DNA from: Candidatus Gastranaerophilales bacterium
GTDB taxonomy: Bacteria; Cyanobacteriota; Vampirovibrionia; Gastranaerophilales; Gastranaerophilaceae
NCBI GenBank assembly: GCA_944325105.1
Contig: CALUYW010000014.1
Span: 1 to 64,000 of the forward strand
Reading direction: 5' to 3'
DNA length: 64,000 nt
The translations under genes were made by a program, and so were the position numbers. Below are positions 17,621 through 26,631 of the stretch, piece by piece (the stretch's first letter is position 1; every line of letters begins with the position of its first letter). The notes under the pieces were generated by a model. It had not been told where the DNA came from, ran no database searches, and worked only from the letters and a program-made list of their open reading frames with translations.

Positions 17621-18256
17621 ATGAATATTAAAGATAGGATAAAATCTATAGAGAAGAGTCAGTACTTTAAGCAGGCAAATCTGCATATCCACTCAAGCTG
17701 CTCTGACGGAAAATTATCTTTTAGCGAGCTTGTTAAACAGGGGGAAAAGCTCGATATAAAACACATGGCAATATCTGACCACAACACAGTTGCAGGATGG
17801 AAAGATTTTGATTGGCAAAAATACGATTTTTTAATTCCCGCGGTTGAATTTGACTGTTTTTACAAAGGCACGCTACTTCATATTTTAGGCTATGGGATAG
17901 ACCCAAACAACCCTGAAATAGAAAAAATTTGTGCTAAAAGCGAAAAAGAAACAAAATATGATATCATAAGACTTTTTAAATCAAGACACCCGAAAAAGGC
18001 AATTGACGCCATACACTTATCAGGCGGTATAGCAGTTTTTGCTCACCCATGCTGCTGTTGGGTGTTAAATCTTGATAAGTATACAAAAGAGCTAAAAGAC
18101 ATGGGGCTTGACGGAATTGAAGTATATTACCCATACAAAAGACATCGCGGGTTTATCAAATTTCACTCGCGCCACAATATAAAAGCACTTGCTGATAAGT
18201 ACAACCTGATAATAACCGGCGGAACAGATGAACACGGGTCTTTAATTAAACAATAG
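17621..18256 (+). CDS. PHP-domain metal-dependent phosphoesterase
   Basis: A 211-residue PHP (polymerase and histidinol phosphatase) domain. The metal-binding motifs are visible in order: ANLHIHSSCSDGKLS, HMAISDHNTVAGW, VEFDCFYKG, AVFAHPCCCW and GGTDEHGS. Close relatives cleave nucleoside 3',5'-bisphosphates or trim small RNAs (YciV/RNase AM type). The substrate is not decidable from sequence. The frame opens 48 bases earlier, but the earlier ATG overlaps a TGCTATTAT extended -10, so I use the ATG at 17621. The end overlaps the convergent HD-GYP gene by 11 bases. Confidence 0.8.
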   Translation: MNIKDRIKSIEKSQYFKQANLHIHSSCSDGKLSFSELVKQGEKLDIKHMAISDHNTVAGWKDFDWQKYDFLIPAVEFDCFYKGTLLHILGYGIDPNNPEIEKICAKSEKETKYDIIRLFKSRHPKKAIDAIHLSGGIAVFAHPCCCWVLNLDKYTKELKDMGLDGIEVYYPYKRHRGFIKFHSRHNIKALADKYNLIITGGTDEHGSLIKQ

Positions 18257-19364
18257 TTGAGTTAATTTCCTTTTGAAGATAACTGTACTTAGTATAGTAT
18301 TCTTCAGGATTTTCTTTCGCGGCTTTTATTGTATCACCAAGTTTGATAAATAAATCTGCCAAGCTAGGGTCGAATTGAGTTCCCGAGCACCTTTTTATTT
18401 CTTCAATTGCGACTTCATGGTCAAGTGCCTTTCTGTATGAACGGGTTGAAGTCATAGCGTCGTATGTATCTGCAAGGGCAATGATACGAGCAGATACAGG
18501 AATTTCTTCACCCTTCAAGTGTCCGGGGTATCCTGTACCATCCCACTTTTCATGGTGAGCTTTCAGCCAATTAGTTATACCTTGAAGTTTTTTAATACTT
18601 GATATCAGCTTTTCAGAGTTTTCCGGATGAGATTTCATTATAGCAAACTCTTCATCTGTTAATTTGCCAGGTTTGCACAGTATGCTCTGAGGAATAGCTA
18701 TTTTTCCTATATCATGCAAAAGACCTGCAAGTTCTATTTCTTCAAGAGTTTTATCGTTAAGTCCAAGCTCCTTTGCCAAAATAAGAGAATACAAAGTAAC
18801 CCTTAACGAGTGTCCGTGTGTATAGGGGTCTTTAGCATCAAGCGCGGAAGATATAGATTTAATTGTTTTATAAAATAATTCCCTCAAATCGGTCAAAATA
18901 GACGACTTTGAACTTGCAAGGTCAAATTTATCTATGCCGTTTTCTATAACCTGTTCAAGCTCCTCCGGGTCAAAAGGCTTTAACATATACTGAAAAAGAT
19001 TGCACTTATTTACTGCATCAGTAAGAATTTCCATGTCGCTAAAACCCGTAAGCAGAATTTTTATGACATCAGGAGATATCTTATTCGCCTTTTCCAAAAA
19101 CTCCGTTCCTTCCATAACGGGCATTTTATGGTCAGAAACAATTAAAGATATTCTGTCTATATTATTTTGAAGAACTTCAAGCCCCTCTTTGCCGTTTGAA
19201 GCAGTCAGAATATTATATTTACCTCTTAAAGTTCGTTTAAGCAGTTGCAAATTATTAACTTCATCATCTACTAAAAGCACTGTATGAGCTACTTTTGAGG
19301 GTGTAGCTTGCAACATATCGTCTATGTTATTTAAAAAAAGTTCGTTCTCCATATTTAATGACAT
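18246..19364 (-). CDS. Response regulator with HD-GYP output domain
   Basis: A 372-residue two-domain protein. The N-terminal receiver (about 28-150) has the acidic pair in LLVDDEVNNL, the phospho-acceptor context LIVSDHKMPVMEG and the LLTGFSD and MLKPFD segments. The HD-GYP domain (about 175-360) contains LAGLLHDIGKIAIP, HHEKWDGTGYP and ALADTYDAMTS. Intact HD and GYP motifs predict hydrolysis of cyclic di-GMP under phosphorelay control. No sensor kinase lies next to it. The ATG at 19364 is chosen because GAGG lies seven bases before it. Confidence 0.9.
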   Translation of the reverse strand: MSLNMENELFLNNIDDMLQATPSKVAHTVLLVDDEVNNLQLLKRTLRGKYNILTASNGKEGLEVLQNNIDRISLIVSDHKMPVMEGTEFLEKANKISPDVIKILLTGFSDMEILTDAVNKCNLFQYMLKPFDPEELEQVIENGIDKFDLASSKSSILTDLRELFYKTIKSISSALDAKDPYTHGHSLRVTLYSLILAKELGLNDKTLEEIELAGLLHDIGKIAIPQSILCKPGKLTDEEFAIMKSHPENSEKLISSIKKLQGITNWLKAHHEKWDGTGYPGHLKGEEIPVSARIIALADTYDAMTSTRSYRKALDHEVAIEEIKRCSGTQFDPSLADLFIKLGDTIKAAKENPEEYYTKYSYLQKEINSTIV

Positions 19365-19446
19365 AATAAACCTCAAAACATACAAGGGTTTTATCGGCAC
19401 AAAGAGAATTTTCTTTAATTAAATAAGCAAAATGGATTAATTTTTA

Positions 19447-19956
19447 TTAATTTACAGGATTTTGCTTGCCAAGTTTGGGATTTCCTTTTACTTTATTTAT
19501 TCCCATATCCAAAACCTTGGTAAGTATATCCGTTGCAACTTTAACACCAATTATAGAGGCTGCATATACAATAACATTTGATTTATTTGTTTTAATAACT
19601 TCTAAAGCTTCGCTAAAATTAAGTTTTTTAATTTTGTCAAAAGCATTTTCCATCTGTTTTCCATTAGTATTTTTGAAAAAATGCTTAAATGAAGCAACCG
19701 CAAAAGCCACTTGTGCAAAAGTTCCGCTTGTTTTTTCAAGAGACGTTTGCTTGCCATCCTTTTTTCGATTGTTTAAAAAAGCTAACAAACTAAAGCCGCC
19801 GGTGCACACAAGTGCTGCAGGTAATGCAGCTTTTGCATTTTTTCTAACCAAAGGATTGGAAAAAGCGCCGGAAACAGTATTAAAGGCAAGGTTGCCTGTT
19901 TTTTTTGCAGCTTTATATGCAGCATTGCCGGTTTTTCTAATAGTGTCCACTTTCAT
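19447..19956 (-). CDS. Hypothetical basic protein with hydrophobic segments
   Basis: A 169-residue Ala/Lys-rich protein of unknown function. The N-terminus is amphipathic (KAAKKTGNLAFNTVSGAF). Possible membrane segments lie at about residues 44-62 and 127-147 (VIVYAASIIGVKVATDIL). AAAGGGG precedes the ATG. No known domain is recognised. The long open frame on the opposite strand over nearly the same span is judged a shadow because this strand has the better ribosome site. Confidence 0.55.
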   Translation of the reverse strand: MKVDTIRKTGNAAYKAAKKTGNLAFNTVSGAFSNPLVRKNAKAALPAALVCTGGFSLLAFLNNRKKDGKQTSLEKTSGTFAQVAFAVASFKHFFKNTNGKQMENAFDKIKKLNFSEALEVIKTNKSNVIVYAASIIGVKVATDILTKVLDMGINKVKGNPKLGKQNPVN

Positions 19957-20052
19957 AAAAAACCCCTTTGGTTATACATTTATTATAAGGTTCTAAAATA
20001 AGTTTTTGTGCCAATAAAACAAGAAACGATGTCTTATTGTTACAATATTTTA

Positions 20053-20084
20053 CAACAAAAAAGCCCCCTTTGAGGGGCGTTTTT
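20053..20084 (-). terminator. Intrinsic terminator of the coiled-coil gene
   Basis: Read on the minus strand, just after the stop at 20086: a CGCCCC stem start, a short TCAAAG loop, GGGGGC, then TTTTTT. Confidence 0.75.
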
Positions 20085-20085
20085 C

Positions 20086-20505
20086 CTATAGACCTGTAAA
20101 TGTAAACTGTTCTTCCGTTCTCTTATCAAGTGTTTCTTGCAAACTTTCAATATCAGCGTTAACTGCTTTTATTTTTGGCTCACGAGCAGTTATTCTTTGT
20201 TGTATTTCTCTTTCTTTTGCTTGCGTTTTTGCCATTAGATTCTGCAACATGCCCTCAAATTTAGAAGCTACATCGCTCATTTTTTTAAGCATTTCAGTGT
20301 AAGCCTCTGTTGATACATCCTCAGAACCGTCGAGTTCAAGTTGAACAAGCGCCTCTTCATTTGTTTGCTGCTGCATTATTTGAGCTTGTTCGTTTGAGCT
20401 TTGATATTGTACATCTTGAAGCATTTGGCTGTCTTGCATAGCATCTGCCTGCCAAGTGCTTCTTAAATCGATATATGTCAGTATTGTTAAAAGTAAATTT
20501 AGCAT
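20086..20505 (-). CDS. Small coiled-coil hypothetical protein
   Basis: A 139-residue protein. A short hydrophobic start (MLNLLLTILTYI) is followed by Gln/Glu-rich sequence and a long heptad region at about residues 65-130 (EMLKKMSDVASKFEGMLQNL and later IESLQETL). No family is recognised. A strong AAAAGGAAAA ribosome site and a downstream terminator support that it is a real single-gene unit. Confidence 0.6.
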   Translation of the reverse strand: MLNLLLTILTYIDLRSTWQADAMQDSQMLQDVQYQSSNEQAQIMQQQTNEEALVQLELDGSEDVSTEAYTEMLKKMSDVASKFEGMLQNLMAKTQAKEREIQQRITAREPKIKAVNADIESLQETLDKRTEEQFTFTGL

Positions 20506-20638
20506 TTTTTCCTTTTCTCGATTTTATATATATAAAAAAAATACTTTGTATATAAAATTGCCTTTTTGTATATACTATATTAAGAAATATTAAGTTAAAT
20601 TTATTTTTCAGCATTTCTGTTTGTGCTAAATTTAAAAT

Positions 20639-21466
20639 ATGCTTTTAGTTATAGATATTGGAAACACAAACACGAATCTCGGCGTATTCTCAGACGACGG
20701 AACACTTAGTAAAAGCTGGAATATAGCCTCAGACATTAAGCGCTTTGAAGATGAGTATGGTATGCTCATACTCTCGCTTTTACAAAATTCCAATATTATA
20801 GAAGATATAGAAGGTGCTATTATTTCAAGCGTTGTTGCACCATTGTGCGAAACATACAAAATAGCACTTGAAAAGTATTTAAACATCAGCCCTTTTATAT
20901 TGACTCATAAAGCAAAATTGCCCGTTAAAATTGACTTAAAACAGCCAAAAGAAGCAGGCGCAGACAGAATTGCTAACGCCAGCGCCGCTGCTGTTTTATA
21001 CAAATTACCCGCAATTGTTATAGACCTTGGAACTGCAACAAGCTTTGATATAGTTGACAAGAACAAAAACTTTATAGGCGGTATAATTGCCCCGGGGCTT
21101 AAAATACAGGCAAAATCGCTTAGTCAGTTTACATCCAAATTGCCAAAACTAAAAATAGAAGCACCCGAAAATGCAATAGGCAAAGATACAATAAGTGCCA
21201 TGCTATCAGGCATAGTAAGAGGTCATGCCGCTATGATTGATGGAATGATTGAGCAGTGTGAAAAGGAACTCGGTCAAAGGGCAACGGTAATTGCAACAGG
21301 CGGATATTCATCCGTACTTTTTGACAATATGAAAAGAGGTTTTGACCATATTAACCCTTCTTTAACACTTGAAGGACTCAGATGCTTATATATTTTAAAC
21401 TGTGGAGAAAATAGAGATGACAAACAAAATAACGCTAAAAGTACAAAAACTGCCGCATTGCTTTGA
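20639..21466 (+). CDS. coaX: Type III pantothenate kinase
   Basis: A 275-residue ASKHA-fold kinase that catalyses the first step of coenzyme A synthesis. Motifs seen are the N-terminal phosphate-binding VIDIGNTNTNLGVF, KEAGADRIANASAA, VIDLGTATSFDIV and GGIIAPGLKIQAKSL. Length is usual for CoaX. No Shine-Dalgarno is present; an extended -10 (TGCTAAATT, 20624-20632) ends six bases before the ATG, so the transcript may be leaderless. The 3' end overlaps dut by 50 bases. Confidence 0.95.
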   Translation: MLLVIDIGNTNTNLGVFSDDGTLSKSWNIASDIKRFEDEYGMLILSLLQNSNIIEDIEGAIISSVVAPLCETYKIALEKYLNISPFILTHKAKLPVKIDLKQPKEAGADRIANASAAAVLYKLPAIVIDLGTATSFDIVDKNKNFIGGIIAPGLKIQAKSLSQFTSKLPKLKIEAPENAIGKDTISAMLSGIVRGHAAMIDGMIEQCEKELGQRATVIATGGYSSVLFDNMKRGFDHINPSLTLEGLRCLYILNCGENRDDKQNNAKSTKTAALL

Positions 21467-21866
21467 GCTTCCAAAGTATCAAACACCAGGAGCTGCTGCA
21501 ATGGATTTATACGCGGCAATTGAGAGTTCAATTACTCTTAAACCGCTTGAGAGAGCACTTGTTCCCACAGGTATTAAAATAGAGTTGCCCGAAAACTATG
21601 AAGCACAAGTTCGTCCAAGAAGCGGTCTTGCAATCAAAAGCGGCATAAGCCTGTCTAATTGTGTCGGAACAATTGATGAAGACTACAGAGGCGAAGTTTG
21701 CGTAGGGCTTATAAACTTTTCAAATGAAGAATTTACAATTCACAGAGGCGACAGAATTGCTCAAATGCTTATAGCGCCCGTAACAAAAGCCCAAATAAGC
21801 GTTGTTGAAGAATTATCCCAAACAACAAGACAAGAGGGCGGCTTTGGCTCAACGGGGATTAAATAA
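21417..21866 (+). CDS. dut: dUTP diphosphatase
   Basis: A 149-residue trimeric-type dUTPase that hydrolyses dUTP to dUMP and pyrophosphate, keeping uracil out of DNA. The five motifs are visible: PGAAAMDLYA, RPRSGLAIKSG, the GTIDEDYRGE loop with the catalytic Asp, RGDRIAQMLI, and the C-terminal RQEGGFGSTG arm that closes on the nucleotide. The start lies inside coaX, and GGAG is nine bases upstream. Its end overlaps the convergent folC by 18 bases. Confidence 0.95.
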   Translation: MTNKITLKVQKLPHCFELPKYQTPGAAAMDLYAAIESSITLKPLERALVPTGIKIELPENYEAQVRPRSGLAIKSGISLSNCVGTIDEDYRGEVCVGLINFSNEEFTIHRGDRIAQMLIAPVTKAQISVVEELSQTTRQEGGFGSTGIK

Positions 21867-23051
21867 ATTCCCAAGCATATAAAGTGAGCCACAAACTATT
21901 TTGAGATTTTTAGTTGAGTTAATTATCTCAAAGGGATTTTGCGTTTGTTTTGCTATTTTTCTTATATTTTGGGGTAATTCACTAAATTTTAGTGCACAAG
22001 GGTAATTAAACTCATAAAAATAAAGTTCATCATCCTCTGAAACTAGGGTATTTAGCATAGTTTCATAATCTTTATTGTTAAGACACCCAAAAACAAACGT
22101 CTTTTTTTCATTTTTAAAATTCTCATCCAAAAACTCTCTTAAAACCTTAATGCCCGAAGAGTTATGTGCCCCATCAATAAGAAGTTTTTTATCAGCGTCA
22201 TATTCAAGTCTGAATTTCCACCTGACATTTTTAAGAGCAGTTTTTATCACATCCTTATCTATATCAAATGGCAGATGCTTGAGCACTTCAAGCGCGCAGG
22301 AGAGGTTTTTTTGCTGATGTTTGCCAAGCAGAGAAAACTCATATTTTTCATTATTTACATACGCAAAATTATTTTTTCCGTCAAATTTTGTTTTTATATT
22401 GTCATCAACCGTAAAAAGAGGGGATTTAAAATCATCCGCGTATTTTTTTATAACTTCATACCCCTTGTTATCACGCCCGACGACAACGGGGCAATTTTTC
22501 TTTATAATACCTGCTTTTTGATATGCTATTTCATCAATTGTATTACCTAAACGCGCCGTATGGTCAAAATCTATTGTTGAGATAACGCAGCACAAGGGGT
22601 TTTTTATAACATTTGTAGAGTCAAACATACCCCCAAGACCCACTTCCATAATGGCATATTTGACATTTTTTTCTTTAAAATACAAAAACGCTGCAACAGT
22701 TAAAATCTCAAACTCCGTAAGTTCGCAAAATAAATCCGATATTTTTTTAACATAACCGTCAAGTTCATTTTGACAAATACAGACGTTGTTTACTTTTATT
22801 CTCTCACAATATGAAAAAAGATGAGGACTTGTAAAAAGTCCGACATTAATATCTTCTCCCCTAAAATTCTCACATAAAATTTCATTTAATATGGCGCAAA
22901 TTGAGCCTTTGCCGTTAGTCCCCGCCACATGGATAAATTCCATATTATTTTGAGGGTTATTAAGTTTGTCCAGCGCATCTTGAACCCTCTCAAGCCCGAG
23001 TTTTATATGAAATTTACCCGCAGAAGTTAAAATACTCTCAGCGCTTTTCAT
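21849..23051 (-). CDS. folC: Dihydrofolate synthase / folylpolyglutamate synthase
   Basis: A 400-residue Mur-superfamily ligase that adds glutamate to dihydropteroate or folates. Features are the N-terminal LGLERVQDALDKLNNPQNN, the P-loop HVAGTNGKGSICAIL at about residue 42, GLFTSPHLFSYCERI, and a C-terminal LIDGAHNSSGIKVL block. Its ATG overlaps the murG stop by four bases, so it is the last gene of the mur cluster. The C-terminal domain is slightly short compared with Escherichia coli FolC. Confidence 0.92.
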   Translation of the reverse strand: MKSAESILTSAGKFHIKLGLERVQDALDKLNNPQNNMEFIHVAGTNGKGSICAILNEILCENFRGEDINVGLFTSPHLFSYCERIKVNNVCICQNELDGYVKKISDLFCELTEFEILTVAAFLYFKEKNVKYAIMEVGLGGMFDSTNVIKNPLCCVISTIDFDHTARLGNTIDEIAYQKAGIIKKNCPVVVGRDNKGYEVIKKYADDFKSPLFTVDDNIKTKFDGKNNFAYVNNEKYEFSLLGKHQQKNLSCALEVLKHLPFDIDKDVIKTALKNVRWKFRLEYDADKKLLIDGAHNSSGIKVLREFLDENFKNEKKTFVFGCLNNKDYETMLNTLVSEDDELYFYEFNYPCALKFSELPQNIRKIAKQTQNPFEIINSTKNLKIVCGSLYMLGNLFNPR

Positions 23052-24160
23052 TTTTTAGCTGCCTCGTTTATAAGTGCAGCTATTTTTGGTGCAGCGTCAT
23101 ATTTAGCATTGTTTTTGGCACAATTGGAAGCGATTTTTAACTTATCTCTGTCACTGACAAATTCCTCAAACACTCTAAGCAGAGTGTCTTTGTTGCAATC
23201 ATTATCATCAAGATACACTGCAGCTCCGCTTTTGCATACATTTTTAGCATTCACTCTCTGATGGTCTGCCGCAGCATAAGGATATGGAATAAGCACCGCA
23301 GGCAGAGAAGCAGCGCTTAACTCGGATAACGAAAGTGAGCCCGAGCGAGATATTGCAACGTCAGATGCCACAAGAGGTATTGCCATATTTTCAAAATAAG
23401 GCCTTAAAATAAGATTTTGAGGCAGGCAGGAAAACTCTTTTTCAAGATTATTTTTCACATCATCATAATTTTTCTTACCCGTCTGCCAAATAATGGTGGT
23501 ATTTGTATTGTCTTTATATTTCCTTACAATAGAAACTGCAGCCTCGTTAATTTTTTTAGCGCCTGATGAGCCGCCCATAATAAGCACAACAAAGTCAGAT
23601 TTTATACCAAGCAGCTCCCTTGCTTTATTTTTATCAAGAGTTTTAAAGTCATCTCTTATAGGGTTGCCCGTGATATGAACATTTTTGCACCTTGTGTATT
23701 CTCTAGCCCCATCAAAAGCCAACGAGAGAGCTTGAGCATCATGTGAAAATAACCTTGAAACAACCCCCGGATGAGCATCGCAGTCATGAAGAACATACGG
23801 GATAGAAAGTATTTTTGCTGCGATTAAAATAGGAGCACAAACATACCCCCCTGTTGCAAAAACCACGTCAGGTCTGTATCTTAGCGCATAATAAAGCGCT
23901 ATAAAAGAAGCAATAATAAGCTTGTATATAAATACAAAAAGCTTAAATGACATCTTTCTTGGCATTCCTTTAACATCATAAGAGAGAAACTTCAGCCCCT
24001 CATCTTTCATAATCGTGTATTCAAGATTATTTTTATTACCAAGGTAGAAAATATCTTCTTTACTGACACCTTGTTTTATAAGCTCTCTTATAACTGCAAG
24101 CGCAGGATAAATGTGTCCGCCTGTTCCTCCGCCTGTAACAAAATATCTAGTACGGTGCAT
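23048..24160 (-). CDS. murG: UDP-GlcNAc:lipid I GlcNAc transferase MurG
   Basis: A 370-residue GT-B glycosyltransferase acting on the cytoplasmic face of the membrane. It adds GlcNAc to lipid I to make lipid II. Motifs: the N-terminal TGGGTGGHIYPALAVI glycine loop, FATGGYVCAPILIAA, VLIMGGSSGAKKINEAA, and the SRSGSLSLSELSA/PYPYAAADHQRVNA donor-binding region. It overlaps ftsW at its start and folC at its end. Confidence 0.95.
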   Translation of the reverse strand: MHRTRYFVTGGGTGGHIYPALAVIRELIKQGVSKEDIFYLGNKNNLEYTIMKDEGLKFLSYDVKGMPRKMSFKLFVFIYKLIIASFIALYYALRYRPDVVFATGGYVCAPILIAAKILSIPYVLHDCDAHPGVVSRLFSHDAQALSLAFDGAREYTRCKNVHITGNPIRDDFKTLDKNKARELLGIKSDFVVLIMGGSSGAKKINEAAVSIVRKYKDNTNTTIIWQTGKKNYDDVKNNLEKEFSCLPQNLILRPYFENMAIPLVASDVAISRSGSLSLSELSAASLPAVLIPYPYAAADHQRVNAKNVCKSGAAVYLDDNDCNKDTLLRVFEEFVSDRDKLKIASNCAKNNAKYDAAPKIAALINEAAKK

Positions 24161-25301
24161 ATGGTTTTATCCTCTGAACTCTCTTTTTAGATATATTTAA
24201 CAATACACCAAACATACAAAGAGAAACAAATAAAGATGAACCGCCATAGCTTATAAAAGGAAGAGGAATACCGGTTGCGGGCAAAAATGAACTTGCAACC
24301 GATATATTCATTAAAGCTTGGAAACATATCGAAAAAGTAATACCCACGGCAAGCAATTTACCAAACATATCAGGACATCTTTTTGCAACAATAAAGCCTC
24401 TGTACGCAAACATGGCAAAAAGACAGATTATAAAAAAGCACCCTAAAAAGCCAAATTCTTCTGCTATTACGGCAAAAATAAAGTCTGTATGCCCCTCAGG
24501 CAGCCATGAGAGTTTTTGTTTTGAATTACCAAAACCTACACCAAAAAAGCCGCCTCCAGCAAAGGCTACAAGCGATTGTATGATATTATACCCTGCGTTA
24601 TGCGGGTCTTTTTGCGGGTCGAGCCAAACTAAAATCCTTTGTTTTTGGTATCCAAGTATTAAGAAAGGCAAAACAGGCACGGCCACGGCAAAAGCAGCCA
24701 AAATTGTTTTTATTCTGCCGCCGGCAACAAAGTACAGAACCATACTTGTCATACAAAGTAAAATTACCATAGAAAGGTTAGGCTGTTTAAATATTAAAAA
24801 CAACATAGCCGCAAAAAGAAAGTAAAACGGAAATTTCTTTTCATCAAGTATATTAATATTAGCCGAAAAAAGAGTTGCAAAAGCAAGTACTACCGCAGGT
24901 TTAGCAAGCTCTGAGGGCTGAAATTGCAATGGCCCGAGCGCAAGCCACCTTTTTGCCTCATTTACCATCAACCCTAAGGGTGAAAACTGAACCAAAAGTA
25001 ATAAAATAAGGACAAAAACACAAGACGGTATAGCCCAGACCTTAAGGTTTTTGTAATCGTACTTAGATAAAAACGAAGCGACAACAACACCTGCCACAAG
25101 CCAAGCAAGCTGCTTTATCGTAAAAACAAGCGGATTATCCCCGCTTGCAATAGCTCGCGGAGAACCTGCGGAAAATATCGCCATAATACCTATTACAACA
25201 AGAAAAATTACTACTGTCACAAGGGTATTATCGGGTTGAGAAATTATATAATTGCTTCCTGAATCTCTATCGTGATACGAGTTGCTTTTTTGATAGGACA
25301 T
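24147..25301 (-). CDS. ftsW: SEDS-family septal peptidoglycan polymerase FtsW
   Basis: A 384-residue protein with about ten membrane helices, starting at the helix TLVTVVIFLVVIGIMAIFS. SEDS motifs include KRWLALGPLQFQPSELAKPA, QPNLSMVILL, GAGY-like DPHNAGYNIIQSLVAFAGGG, EGHTDFIFAVIAEEFGFLG and the C-terminal TGIPLPFISYGGSSL. It polymerises glycan strands during division with a class B PBP. I use the ATG at 25301; the frame is open further into murD, but that extension lacks FtsW-like sequence. Confidence 0.93.
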   Translation of the reverse strand: MSYQKSNSYHDRDSGSNYIISQPDNTLVTVVIFLVVIGIMAIFSAGSPRAIASGDNPLVFTIKQLAWLVAGVVVASFLSKYDYKNLKVWAIPSCVFVLILLLLVQFSPLGLMVNEAKRWLALGPLQFQPSELAKPAVVLAFATLFSANINILDEKKFPFYFLFAAMLFLIFKQPNLSMVILLCMTSMVLYFVAGGRIKTILAAFAVAVPVLPFLILGYQKQRILVWLDPQKDPHNAGYNIIQSLVAFAGGGFFGVGFGNSKQKLSWLPEGHTDFIFAVIAEEFGFLGCFFIICLFAMFAYRGFIVAKRCPDMFGKLLAVGITFSICFQALMNISVASSFLPATGIPLPFISYGGSSLFVSLCMFGVLLNISKKRVQRIKPYAPY

Positions 25302-26628
25302 AGCGCCTAAAAGCCTCCCCTCTTTCCTCGTAATTTTTAAACATGTCAAAGCTGGCGCAAGCAGGGGACAATAAGACAACATCCGGCTTATCCAGACTTG
25401 CAAGGTCAATTGCCTCTTCAAGCGACTGAGCATGTACTATATTTGTATATCCGCTTGCATAAATCTCATTCATAAAACGCTCTGAAGCTTCACCAATTAG
25501 AACAACTTTTGAAATTCTGTCTTTTATTGATTTTATAAACTCATCAAGCGAAGTGTTTTTATCTCTGCCGCCGGCTATAAGTACTACTTTTTTGCCCTCA
25601 AAAGAGTTAATTGCTACAATTGAAGCCTCGGGGTTAGTTGCTTTTGAGTCATTGTAATAAGCCGTATCATCAAGCGTTCTTATAAATTCGCACCTGTGAG
25701 CAGGGGCTTTAAATGATTTAATAGCATTTCTTATAACATCATTTTCTAACCCTGCTATTTTTGCTGCAATCACACAACACATAACATTTTGCAGGTTATG
25801 ATTGCCGACAATTGGCACATCTTTAACAGCAACAATTTTTTCTTCACCATAAAAAATCGCATCACAATCTATATAGCAATTATCTTTAATATCAGGTAAT
25901 TCTGACTTACTTAGGGCAAAAAAGTGAACTTTTGATTTTAGTTCAGTTGATAATTTTCTAACCATTTCATCATCAAAATTTAATATCGTATGGGAATCTT
26001 CCCCCATGCGCCTAAAAACTGACGCTTTTGCCTCAAAATACCCATCCAACCCACCATGCCAAGAAAGGTGGTCAGGGGTTAAATTTGTAAACACTGCAAC
26101 TTTTGGAGCAAGCTGTTTTGAATAATTCAGCTGATACGAACTTGCCTCAACTACAAGAAAATCACTATTTGACTCTAAATGCTCAACAGGTGACACGCCG
26201 ACATTACCGCAAGCGGGAGCAGCAAATTTTTCTGATAAAATATGCGACATCAAAAGTGTTGTTGTGGTTTTTCCGTTAGTCCCCGTTACAAGATAAATCT
26301 GAGGCTTGTCTGATTTTTTTGTTTCTCTAAAAACAAACTCAATATCTGAGAAATATTCGATAGAGTTTTTCTCAAGAAGTTTTAAAATATCGGCATCCTG
26401 CGGTATTGAAGGGCTAATTATAGCAAATTTTGCGCCTTTTATAAAATCTTCACTGTGTGAGCCAAACTCAAAAGTAACACCCAATGAGCGAAGTTTGTTC
26501 AATAAATCCTTATCCTGCTCGGATTCTGCCTTTGAATCGGTAAGATAAACATCATAATTCTTGCTTAAATATTTCGCACACGCACTGCCTGTTACAGAAA
26601 GCCCTACTACAAGTACCTTTTCACTCAT
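25267..26628 (-). CDS. murD: UDP-MurNAc-L-Ala:D-Glu ligase MurD
   Basis: A 453-residue Mur ligase that adds D-glutamate to UDP-MurNAc-L-Ala. An N-terminal Rossmann-like UDP-binding domain (VLVVGLSVTGSACAKYL) is followed by the P-loop VTGTNGKTTTTLLM at about residue 115, NLTPDHLSWHGGL, and the C-terminal NDSKATNPEASIVAI and LIAGGRDKNTSLDEF motifs with LLSPACASFD. It sits between mraY (three-base gap) and ftsW (35-base overlap). Confidence 0.95.
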   Translation of the reverse strand: MSEKVLVVGLSVTGSACAKYLSKNYDVYLTDSKAESEQDKDLLNKLRSLGVTFEFGSHSEDFIKGAKFAIISPSIPQDADILKLLEKNSIEYFSDIEFVFRETKKSDKPQIYLVTGTNGKTTTTLLMSHILSEKFAAPACGNVGVSPVEHLESNSDFLVVEASSYQLNYSKQLAPKVAVFTNLTPDHLSWHGGLDGYFEAKASVFRRMGEDSHTILNFDDEMVRKLSTELKSKVHFFALSKSELPDIKDNCYIDCDAIFYGEEKIVAVKDVPIVGNHNLQNVMCCVIAAKIAGLENDVIRNAIKSFKAPAHRCEFIRTLDDTAYYNDSKATNPEASIVAINSFEGKKVVLIAGGRDKNTSLDEFIKSIKDRISKVVLIGEASERFMNEIYASGYTNIVHAQSLEEAIDLASLDKPDVVLLSPACASFDMFKNYEERGEAFRRYVLSKKQLVSR

Positions 26629-26631
26629 TGT

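Noticed and set aside
19466-19996. 176-codon open frame on the plus strand
   Set aside because: It mirrors the minus-strand gene at 19447-19956, which has a better ribosome site and a more natural composition.
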